Notes under the pieces: model-generated
The model's database searches: none
What the model saw: the letters and a program-made list of their open reading frames with translations, nothing else
What the model was told of the DNA's origin: nothing
Shown: positions 1 to 6,802 of the stretch, piece by piece
How the letters are laid out: every line of letters begins with the position of its first letter
Position numbering within the stretch: position 1 is the stretch's first letter
Origin: Nitrospirota bacterium
GTDB taxonomy: Bacteria > Nitrospirota > Thermodesulfovibrionia > Thermodesulfovibrionales > JdFR-88
DNA: 21,364 bases
Assembly: GCA_021812785.1 (NCBI GenBank)
Contig: JAKAMR010000044.1
Coordinates: forward strand, 1-21,364
Direction of reading: 5' to 3'
Program-made: the position numbers and the translations under genes

Positions 1-1
1 G

Positions 2-94
2 ACCCCTGTTTCGCTTGCCAGGGCAAGGAGGGTGGACCGCATTTCCTTTGGCGAGATAATGGCCGGGGATTTTTTGGCTGCCAGGAAAAAGTAG
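2..94 (+). CDS. Possible 3' end of an upstream gene (partial)
   Basis: An open frame enters from the left edge and stops at TAG 92-94. It would encode about 30 residues ending in a basic tail (AARKK). AGG codons for Arg and an ATA for Ile match the codon habits of the clear genes downstream. No domain can be recognised from so short a piece. Frame 1 and one antisense frame are also open across this stretch, so the strand and frame are uncertain. The antisense frame lacks an ATG, GTG or TTG start with a convincing ribosome-binding site. Confidence 0.3.
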   Translation, partial: TPVSLARARRVDRISFGEIMAGDFLAARKK

Positions 95-104
95 GAATGA
101 AAAA

Positions 105-165
105 TATATCTCCCTCACCTTTTTATATCTCCCTCACCCTTACCCCCTCTCCCATGGAGAGGGGG
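105..165. repeat. 15-bp direct repeat plus strong intergenic hairpin
   Basis: The 15-mer TATATCTCCCTCACC occurs at 105-119 and again at 124-138. A perfect 10-bp inverted repeat follows, with arms CCCCCTCTCC (143-152) and GGAGAGGGGG (156-165) around a 3-base loop. The whole has the look of the dispersed CCCTCACCC/GAGAGGGG palindromic intergenic repeats seen in many bacterial genomes (recalled, not searched). No U-run follows on the + strand, so it is not a textbook intrinsic terminator, but the stem could stop or stabilise transcripts. Confidence 0.6.
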
Positions 166-185
166 AGCGTCTTGACGAAGCCATC

Positions 186-214
186 TGTCCTGGCTGATTT
201 TCAAATGCCAGACA
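186..214 (+). promoter_or_regulatory. Bulged inverted repeat upstream of rubrerythrin
   Basis: TGTC (186-189) plus TGGC (191-194) can pair with GCCA plus GACA (207-214), with one bulged C at 190 and a 12-base loop. A TAAAAT hexamer at 222-227 could serve as a -10 box, but no good -35 box is seen. The repeat lies about 55-80 bases before the rubrerythrin start and could be an operator or a leader hairpin. No known PerR or Fur consensus was recognised. Confidence 0.25.
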
Positions 215-267
215 TATTAAGTAAAATATTGCCAACTAAAAAATAAAAAAATTTGCGGGGGTGAAGA

Positions 268-843
268 ATGAAGAGCATCAAAGGGACAAAGACTGAAAAG
301 AACCTGCTTACCGCCTTTGCCGGAGAATCCCAGGCCAGGAACCGTTACACATATTTTGCCTCCCAGGCAAAGAAGGAAGGCTATGAACAGATATCGGCCA
401 TTTTTTTAGAGACCGCAGACAACGAAAAGGAGCATGCCAAGCGGCTTTTCAAGTTCCTTGAAGGCGGGGAGGTGGAAGTGCAGGCGTCATTTCCGGCGGG
501 GGTGATAGGGGACACGGGGCCAAACCTGAAGGCCGCGGCGGCGGGGGAAAACCATGAGCATACAAGCATGTACCCCGAGTTTGCCAAGGTGGCCGGGGAA
601 GAGGGTTTCCCAGCCATTGAGGCGGTCTTCAGGGCCATAGCCGTGGCCGAGAGGCAGCATGAGAAGCGTTATCTGGGCCTGCTTGAAAATATCGGCATGG
701 GCAGGGTATTCAGCCGTGAAACTCCCAGAAAATGGAAATGCAGGAACTGCGGTTATATCCATGAGGGCGAGGGCACGCCGGACAAGTGCCCCGCCTGCGA
801 TCACCCAAGGGCGCATTTCGAGTTGCTGGGGGAAAACTGGTAA
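268..843 (+). CDS. rbr: Rubrerythrin
   Basis: A 191-residue non-haem diiron peroxidase that reduces hydrogen peroxide in the cytoplasm, taking electrons through a rubredoxin-like domain. The N-terminal ferritin-like four-helix domain (about 1-145) shows the expected iron ligands: E20, E53xxH56, E94, E97 and E128xxH131. The C-terminal rubredoxin-like domain has CxxC at 158-161 and 174-177. Length and domain order are those of classical rubrerythrin. The ATG at 268 follows GGGGGTG at 257-263. It ends only about 20 bases before the palindromic nifB control site, so it abuts the nif locus but appears to be transcribed separately. A role in shielding oxygen-sensitive nitrogenase is plausible from position, not shown. 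Family assignment is secure. Confidence 0.96.
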   Translation: MKSIKGTKTEKNLLTAFAGESQARNRYTYFASQAKKEGYEQISAIFLETADNEKEHAKRLFKFLEGGEVEVQASFPAGVIGDTGPNLKAAAAGENHEHTSMYPEFAKVAGEEGFPAIEAVFRAIAVAERQHEKRYLGLLENIGMGRVFSRETPRKWKCRNCGYIHEGEGTPDKCPACDHPRAHFELLGENW

Positions 844-854
844 AAAGGCTCGCA

Positions 855-880
855 TTTACATAATTGTAAATCCGTTTACA
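855..880 (+). promoter_or_regulatory. NifA-type upstream activator site (TGT-N10-ACA) within overlapping palindromes
   Basis: TGTAAATCCGTTTACA at 865-880 matches the NifA enhancer consensus TGT-N10-ACA exactly and is itself a palindrome with a 4-base centre. A third half-site TTTACA at 855-860 pairs with TGTAAA at 865-870, again with a 4-base centre, so two palindromes share one half. The site centre is about 100 bases upstream of the predicted start from the -24/-12 promoter at 946-961, the usual enhancer distance. The extended TGTAAA/TTTACA symmetry could also be the operator of another regulator. Confidence 0.75.
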
Positions 881-945
881 TAAAACACCTGTTCCATAAG
901 GACTGCGCTACTGCATAAACGGGCAAAAACGGGCGTTTCCCCGAT

Positions 946-961
946 TGGCACGGCTGTTGCA
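946..961 (+). promoter_or_regulatory. Sigma-54 (-24/-12) promoter of nifB-hesA
   Basis: TGGCACGGCTGTTGCA fits the sigma-54 consensus TGGCACG-N4-TTGCW at every defined position. Transcription should begin near 972, giving a leader of roughly 27 bases before the nifB start at 999. Its first 15 bases are identical to those of the promoter before nifH. With the TGT-N10-ACA site upstream this is a classic NifA/RpoN-controlled nif promoter. Confidence 0.93.
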
Positions 962-998
962 ATATCTCTTTTAAAGAATTTTTTGAAAGAGGGTTTAT

Positions 999-1880
999 AT
1001 GGAAAGACAGGCGAACAAGAGGATATCGGAAAACCATCCGTGCTTTTCCGAAAAGGCGCATAAAAAACACGCACGGCTGCATCTGCCCGTTGCCCCGAAG
1101 TGCAACATCCAGTGCAACTACTGCATCCGTAAGTTCGATTGCGTGAACGAGACCCGTCCCGGAGTAACCAGCGCGGTTCTGGGCCCGTTCGCGGCCCTGG
1201 AGAGGGTGCGCGCCATAATGGAAAGGACAAGCGGCGTAAGCGTTATAGGCATAGCCGGGCCGGGTGACCCGCTTGCGAACGAGGCCACATTTGATACCCT
1301 GAAGCTTATCCACAGGGAGTTCCCCGAGATAATACTGTGCATATCCACCAACGGGCTTATGCTGCCCTGGCGTCTGCAGGAGCTTCTGGCCTGCGGGGTG
1401 GAAAGCATTACCGTTACGATAAACGCCCTCACTGCCGGTACGGCTGAAAAGATCTATGCACATGTCCTCCATGAAGGCAAAAGGCTCACCGGCCCCAAGG
1501 CCGCCCAGGTGCTTGTTCAAAACCAGTGGGAAGGCCTGTCAGCCGCCGCCAGGGCCGGTTTGATCGTTAAGGTCAACACCATATGCATCCCCGGCATAAA
1601 TGAAGATGAGGTCCCCAAGATAGCCGCCCGCGCAAGCAGCCTGGGTTCTGAGATAATGAACGTCATGCCGCTTATACCGCAAGCCGCCTTTAAGGAGCTC
1701 AGCAGGCCGTCCTGTGATATGCTTACAAAAATGAGGGAGCAATGCAGGGCCTTCATGTCGCAGATGACCCACTGCAAGCAATGCAGGGCCGATGCGTTCG
1801 GCTTGCTGGGAGAAGACGGGGACATGGAACTGGAACTGCTCCACTCAAGGATAGGCGAGGATTATTGCGAGAATGTCTGA
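999..1880 (+). CDS. nifB: Nitrogenase cofactor biosynthesis radical SAM protein NifB
   Basis: A 293-residue radical S-adenosylmethionine enzyme that fuses two [4Fe-4S] units, with insertion of carbide and sulfur, into NifB-co, the 8Fe core of FeMo-co. The radical-SAM motif CNIQCNYC is at 35-42 (C35, C39, C42). It is preceded by the NifB-specific HPCF (13-16) and the KHARLHLPVAP stretch, and followed by RKFDC-NE-RPGV. AGPGD and STNGL motifs lie in the barrel, and the C-terminal HCKQCRADAFG segment with its Cys pair is present. There is no C-terminal NifX-like domain, so this is the short, stand-alone form. The ATG at 999 follows AGAGGG at 988-993. The gene starts just after a sigma-54 promoter, and its last 8 bases overlap the hesA-like gene, implying translational coupling. 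Confidence 0.97.
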   Translation: MERQANKRISENHPCFSEKAHKKHARLHLPVAPKCNIQCNYCIRKFDCVNETRPGVTSAVLGPFAALERVRAIMERTSGVSVIGIAGPGDPLANEATFDTLKLIHREFPEIILCISTNGLMLPWRLQELLACGVESITVTINALTAGTAEKIYAHVLHEGKRLTGPKAAQVLVQNQWEGLSAAARAGLIVKVNTICIPGINEDEVPKIAARASSLGSEIMNVMPLIPQAAFKELSRPSCDMLTKMREQCRAFMSQMTHCKQCRADAFGLLGEDGDMELELLHSRIGEDYCENV

Positions 1881-2646
1881 GGGCGCCCTTTCGCCAAATA
1901 AAATGGTCCCCGAGTTGGAACGTTACCGCAGGCAGTTGATGCTGGAGGGCTTTACCCCGGAGCATCAAAAGAGGCTGAAGGCCTCTTCCGTCCTTGTGGC
2001 CGGAGTGGGCGGGGTTGGCGGCACCGCCGCCCTGTACCTTGCCGTTGCCGGTGTAGGAAAGCTGGTCCTTGTACACTCAGGCCAGCTCACCCTTTCAAAC
2101 ATGAACCGGCAGATACTGATGCGGGACTCCGGTATAGGCCAAAGCAGGGTGCAGCAGGCAAAAAAAACGATAGAGGAGATCAACCCCGCTGTGGCGGTGG
2201 AGATACACGACGAGAGGTTCACTCCTGCCCTGGCAGATGCTCTTTTAAACGGTTCGGGCGTGGCCATCTCCGCCCGCCCCAACTTTGGCGAGCGGCGCGT
2301 GCTAAATGAGAGCTGCGTAAGGAAGGGCGTCCCCATGGTGGAGGGTGCGATGAACGGCATGGAGGGATACCTGTTTACCGTTGTCCCGTTTAAGGGCCCC
2401 TGCCTTAACTGTCTTTATCCCGAAGACAACCCCGAATGGCAGGAACTGGGCTTCCCGGTTATGGGCGCGGTTTCCGGCACGCTTGGATGCCTTATGGCCA
2501 TGGAGACGATAAAGGTCCTGACCGGCTTTGGCAGGCCCATGACCTCGCACATGCTGGCCTTTGATATGCTTTCTATGGATTTTAAGAAACTGAAGATCGC
2601 CAGGGACAAAGGCTGCGCGGTATGCGGGCAGCCGGACAAAGCCTGA
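1873..2646 (+). CDS. hesA: HesA/MoeB/ThiF-family (E1-like) protein of nif cluster
   Basis: A 257-residue member of the ThiF/MoeB/HesA superfamily. These enzymes normally adenylate a protein C-terminus during sulfur transfer; HesA homologues are often found in nif clusters, where a role in Mo or Fe-S supply for cofactor synthesis has been proposed. Seen here: the nucleotide-binding GVGGVGG loop at 44-50, NMNRQ at 76-80 with the conserved Arg at 79, and two CxxC pairs (177-180, 248-251) that would bind structural zinc. Odd: the acidic residues that bind ATP and Mg in MoeB appear replaced. The strand-end Asp region reads HSG (68-70), the MoeB Lys is R92, and the TDN motif reads RPN (135-137). 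The start ATG lies inside the end of nifB. The family is sure; activity is open. Confidence 0.85.
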   Translation: MSEGALSPNKMVPELERYRRQLMLEGFTPEHQKRLKASSVLVAGVGGVGGTAALYLAVAGVGKLVLVHSGQLTLSNMNRQILMRDSGIGQSRVQQAKKTIEEINPAVAVEIHDERFTPALADALLNGSGVAISARPNFGERRVLNESCVRKGVPMVEGAMNGMEGYLFTVVPFKGPCLNCLYPEDNPEWQELGFPVMGAVSGTLGCLMAMETIKVLTGFGRPMTSHMLAFDMLSMDFKKLKIARDKGCAVCGQPDKA

Positions 2647-2859
2647 AGCTCAAAGTATTCTCTTTTAGTCTTCTGCTAATATCTCCACGCAATACCCGGC
2701 AATAAAAATAAATCTAAAATTTCAAGCTCGCATCTTTTGTCCCGTTACGGTAAAACTTGTTCACAATTTTGAAACATTCAAAAAAATCTCTACATAACTG
2801 TCGAGCGATGAAATTCCCCGAATGTCCGCAAACCCGCTACAGTGCTTGATTTTAAAGGT

Positions 2860-2875
2860 TGGCACGGCTGTTGCT
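2860..2875 (+). promoter_or_regulatory. Sigma-54 (-24/-12) promoter of the nifH operon
   Basis: TGGCACGGCTGTTGCT is a perfect sigma-54 element, identical over 15 bases to the nifB promoter. Both are also preceded by T and followed shortly by a CTCTTTTAAA or CTCTTTAAA stretch. The predicted start is near 2886, leaving about 35 bases of leader before nifH. In the gap upstream (2647-2859) I found no TGT-N10-ACA site; TGT and ACA occur only with 13-base spacing (2758-2776 and 2823-2841). A small CCGTTACGG palindrome lies at 2742-2750. No terminator for hesA was recognised there. Confidence 0.94.
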
Positions 2876-2881
2876 CTTTAA

Positions 2882-3760
<879 letters not shown>

Positions 3761-3802
3761 AGCACAACAGAGAGAATTTCATTTTAAAGGAGGCGCACTT
3801 TT

Positions 3803-5236
3803 GTGAGCAGGCATATAGAAGAAACGCAGAAGATGATAGATGAGGTTATGGAGGTCTACCCGGAGAAGACCAAAAAGGACAGGGCCAAACACGTAAAGGC
3901 CAATGACCCGACCGGCTCGTGCGCCTCATGCCAGGTGAAGTCGAACGTCAAATCGAGGCCCGGCGTCATGACCGTGAGGGGCTGCGCGTTCGCGGGCGCA
4001 AAGGGCGTTGTCTGGGGGCCGGTCAAAGACCAGGTGACCATAAGCCATGGGCCTGTCGGTTGCGGGCAGTACAGCTGGTGGTCCAGGCGGAACTACTATA
4101 ACGGCAAGACGGGCATAGACACCTTTGGCACCATGCACATCACTACCGATTTCCAGGAAAAGGATATCGTCTACGGCGGGGACAAAGGCCTGGATGCCGC
4201 GCTGCATGAGCTTAAGGAGCTTTTCCCTCTCTCAAGGGGAATAGGCATACTCTCCGAATGCCCGGTGGGGCTCATCGGAGACGACATAGAGGCGGTCTCC
4301 AAACGCGTAGCAAAGGAGTTTGAGATCCCGATAGTGCCGGTAAGGTGCGAGGGCTTCCGTGGAGTGAGCCAGTCCCTTGGCCATCACATCGCAAATGACA
4401 CTATACGGGATTATATCCTGGGGAAAGGGAAGCTTGAAAAGACCACGCCCTATGACGTGAACATCATTGGGGACTACAACATAGGCGGGGACGCCTGGGC
4501 CTCAAGGAAGATACTCGAAGAAATGGGCCTCCGTGTGGTGGCGCAGTGGACCGGGGATTCCACGGTGAACGAGATAGCCATCGCGCACCAGTCCAAGTTG
4601 AACCTTATCCACTGCTACCGCTCGATGAACTACATATGCAGGCATATGGAGGAGGCCTACGGCATACCGTGGGTGGAGTTCAACTTCTTTGGCCCCACGA
4701 AGATATACGAAAGCATAAGGAACATAGCCGCCCGTTTCGACGACCGGATAAAGGAAAACGCAGAGAAGGTCATCGCAAAATACAAATCCGTGATGGACGC
4801 CCTTATAGAGGAATACCGGCCGAGGCTCGAAGGCAAGAAAGTGATGCTCTACGTGGGCGGGCTCAGGCCAAGGCACACGATAGGTGCCTATGAGGACCTG
4901 GGGATGGAGGTTGTGGCATCGGGCTACGAGTTCGGCCATAACGACGATTACAGGAGGACCTATCCGGAGATGAAAGAGGGCGCGGTGATAATGGACGACG
5001 CCACGCTTTATGAGATGGAAGAGTTCACCAGGAGGCTCAAGCCGGACATGGTCGGCTCCGGCATAAAGGAAAAATACTCGTACCACAAGATGGGCGTGCC
5101 GTTCAGGCAGATGCACTCCTGGGACTACTCCGGCCCCTATCACGGGTTCGATGGCTTCCCGGTGTTCGCCCGGGACATGGACATGACCGTGAACAGCCCC
5201 ACATGGGGGCTCATCCGCCGCAAGAAGTCATCATAG
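3803..5236 (+). CDS. nifD: Nitrogenase molybdenum-iron protein alpha chain NifD
   Basis: A 477-residue alpha subunit of the MoFe protein (alpha2beta2) that holds FeMo-co, where N2 is reduced. P-cluster ligands are C61 (RGCAFAG), C87 (GPVGCGQ) and C153 ([11 protein letters not shown]). FeMo-co ligands are C271 ([11 protein letters not shown]) and H438 ([12 protein letters not shown]). The catalytic GVSQSLGHH stretch (187-195) and the GGLRPRH loop (352-358) near the cofactor are intact, which supports a Mo enzyme rather than V or Fe-only. The start is GTG at 3803 with AAAGGAGG at 3786-3793. An additional N-terminal CxxC (C40, C43) precedes the first P-cluster Cys. nifK follows after 15 bases, so the two subunits should be made in equal amounts. 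Confidence 0.98.
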   Translation: MSRHIEETQKMIDEVMEVYPEKTKKDRAKHVKANDPTGSCASCQVKSNVKSRPGVMTVRGCAFAGAKGVVWGPVKDQVTISHGPVGCGQYSWWSRRNYYNGKTGIDTFGTMHITTDFQEKDIVYGGDKGLDAALHELKELFPLSRGIGILSECPVGLIGDDIEAVSKRVAKEFEIPIVPVRCEGFRGVSQSLGHHIANDTIRDYILGKGKLEKTTPYDVNIIGDYNIGGDAWASRKILEEMGLRVVAQWTGDSTVNEIAIAHQSKLNLIHCYRSMNYICRHMEEAYGIPWVEFNFFGPTKIYESIRNIAARFDDRIKENAEKVIAKYKSVMDALIEEYRPRLEGKKVMLYVGGLRPRHTIGAYEDLGMEVVASGYEFGHNDDYRRTYPEMKEGAVIMDDATLYEMEEFTRRLKPDMVGSGIKEKYSYHKMGVPFRQMHSWDYSGPYHGFDGFPVFARDMDMTVNSPTWGLIRRKKSS

Positions 5237-5251
5237 AAGGAGAGCGCAAAA

Positions 5252-6757
5252 ATGAAGATAAGAGACCATAACGAGCTTTTTAAAGAACAGGTATACAAGG
5301 AGCAGTTCGAAAAGAAAAAAGAGTTTGAAAACCCCTGGCCCGCTGAGAAGGTGCAGGAGATAGCGGACTGGACGAAGACGAAGGAATACAGGGAGAAGAA
5401 TTTCCAGAGGAAAAACGTAAAAATAAACCCGGCCAAGGCCTGCCAGCCGCTTGGCGCTGTCTTCTGCGCCTCCGGTTTTGCGGGCGCAATGCCCTTCGTG
5501 CAGGGCGCGCAGGGGTGCGTGGCCTATTTCAGGAGCCACTTGAACAGGCATTTCAAGGAGCCGATGGCTGCCATATCCACCTCCATGACGGAGGACGCTG
5601 CCGTCTTTGGCGGGCTCAACAATATGCTTGAAGGGCTGGAGAATGCCTATGCCCTTTACAAGCCCAGGATGCTGGCCGTCTGCACCACCTGCATGGCCGA
5701 GGTCATAGGGGACGACCTGAACGCATACATAAGGCAGGCCAAAGAGAAGGAGCTGATACCCAGGGACCTGCCGGTTCCCTTCGCCCATACGCCCAGTTTC
5801 GTTGGCTCCCATATAACGGGCTATGACAATATGCTCAAAGGAATACTCTCCACGATAACCGCGGGCAAGAAGGGAGAGCAGAAGCAAAGGCTCAACATAA
5901 TCCCAGGCTTTGACACCTATATGGGCAACATAAGGGAGATAAAAAGAATGCTTAAGCTGATGGGCGTGGAGCACACCGTGCTTGCCGATGTTAGCGAAAC
6001 CTACGACTCCCCCAACACGGGCGAATACAAGCTCTATCCCGGCGGCACCCCGTTTGACCAGGCGGCGGATTCGATAAATTCCATGGCCACCGTCGCGCTC
6101 CAGAAATACTCCACGCTGAAGACGCTCGACTATATACGGAAGGAATGGGGGCAGAAGGCGGTTTCCCTATCGCCTATAGGCATTGGCAACACTGATGCCA
6201 TGCTGGAGGAGATAAGCGCCATAACGGGCAAGCCAGTCCCGCAGGACCTGGAGGACGAGCGCGGGCGAGTCGTGGACGCCATGGTGGACTCTCATCCCTA
6301 CGTACACAGGAAAAGGTTTGCCATGATCGGGGACCCGGACCTGCTGCTGGGGCTGATAAGCTTCGTAATGGAGATGGGCGGAGAGCCCGTGCACATCGTC
6401 TGCACGAACGGGGACAAGGCTTTCGAGGCGGAGGCGAAAGCGCTTCTGGCCAGCAGCCCCTTCGGCGCGAACGGGACGGTCTATAACGGCAAGGACATGT
6501 GGCACCTGCGCTCGCTTCTGTTTACCGAGCCTGTGGACCTGCTGCTTGGGAACTCCTACACAAAATTTCTCTGGAAGGACACCGGCACGCCGCTTGTGCG
6601 GATAGGCTTCCCGCTTTTTGACAGGCACCACCTGCACAGGTATCCGATCATCGGTTACCAGGGGGCGCTGAACATGCTTACGCAGATAGTGAACACGGTG
6701 CTCGATGAGATGGACAGAAACACGATGGACTCAGCGAGCTTCGACGTGATCAGGTGA
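5252..6757 (+). CDS. nifK: Nitrogenase molybdenum-iron protein beta chain NifK
   Basis: A 501-residue beta subunit of the MoFe protein. It shares the P-cluster with NifD and forms the docking surface for NifH. P-cluster ligands are C64 (AKACQPLGA), C89 (GAQGCVAYFRSH) and C147 (CTTCMAEVIGDD), and S182 in TPSFVGSH matches the serine that can bind the oxidised P-cluster. The N-terminal helix-rich extension (1-60) typical of NifK is present, and total length is close to the usual 510-523. ATG 5252 follows AAGGAGAG at 5237-5244, directly after the nifD stop. The gene ends at a T-rich heptamer repeat that separates it from nifEN. Confidence 0.98.
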   Translation: MKIRDHNELFKEQVYKEQFEKKKEFENPWPAEKVQEIADWTKTKEYREKNFQRKNVKINPAKACQPLGAVFCASGFAGAMPFVQGAQGCVAYFRSHLNRHFKEPMAAISTSMTEDAAVFGGLNNMLEGLENAYALYKPRMLAVCTTCMAEVIGDDLNAYIRQAKEKELIPRDLPVPFAHTPSFVGSHITGYDNMLKGILSTITAGKKGEQKQRLNIIPGFDTYMGNIREIKRMLKLMGVEHTVLADVSETYDSPNTGEYKLYPGGTPFDQAADSINSMATVALQKYSTLKTLDYIRKEWGQKAVSLSPIGIGNTDAMLEEISAITGKPVPQDLEDERGRVVDAMVDSHPYVHRKRFAMIGDPDLLLGLISFVMEMGGEPVHIVCTNGDKAFEAEAKALLASSPFGANGTVYNGKDMWHLRSLLFTEPVDLLLGNSYTKFLWKDTGTPLVRIGFPLFDRHHLHRYPIIGYQGALNMLTQIVNTVLDEMDRNTMDSASFDVIR

Positions 6758-6784
6758 TTTTTGTTTTTTGTTTTTTGTTTTTTG
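6758..6784 (+). repeat. T-rich heptamer tandem repeat between nifK and nifEN
   Basis: Four successive units of T5-6 followed by G fill the gap straight after the nifK stop codon. In the mRNA this is a long U-rich stretch with no hairpin before it, so it is not a standard terminator. It could lower downstream expression or be a replication-slippage product. Similar A- or T-rich spacers recur at later gene boundaries in the window. Confidence 0.7.
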
Positions 6785-6802
6785 ATTTCATGATCTTGAA
6801 GG

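Noticed and set aside
2758..2841. TGT...ACA pairs upstream of nifH as NifA sites
   Set aside because: Both pairs have a 13-base gap, not 10 or 11, and no extended symmetry.
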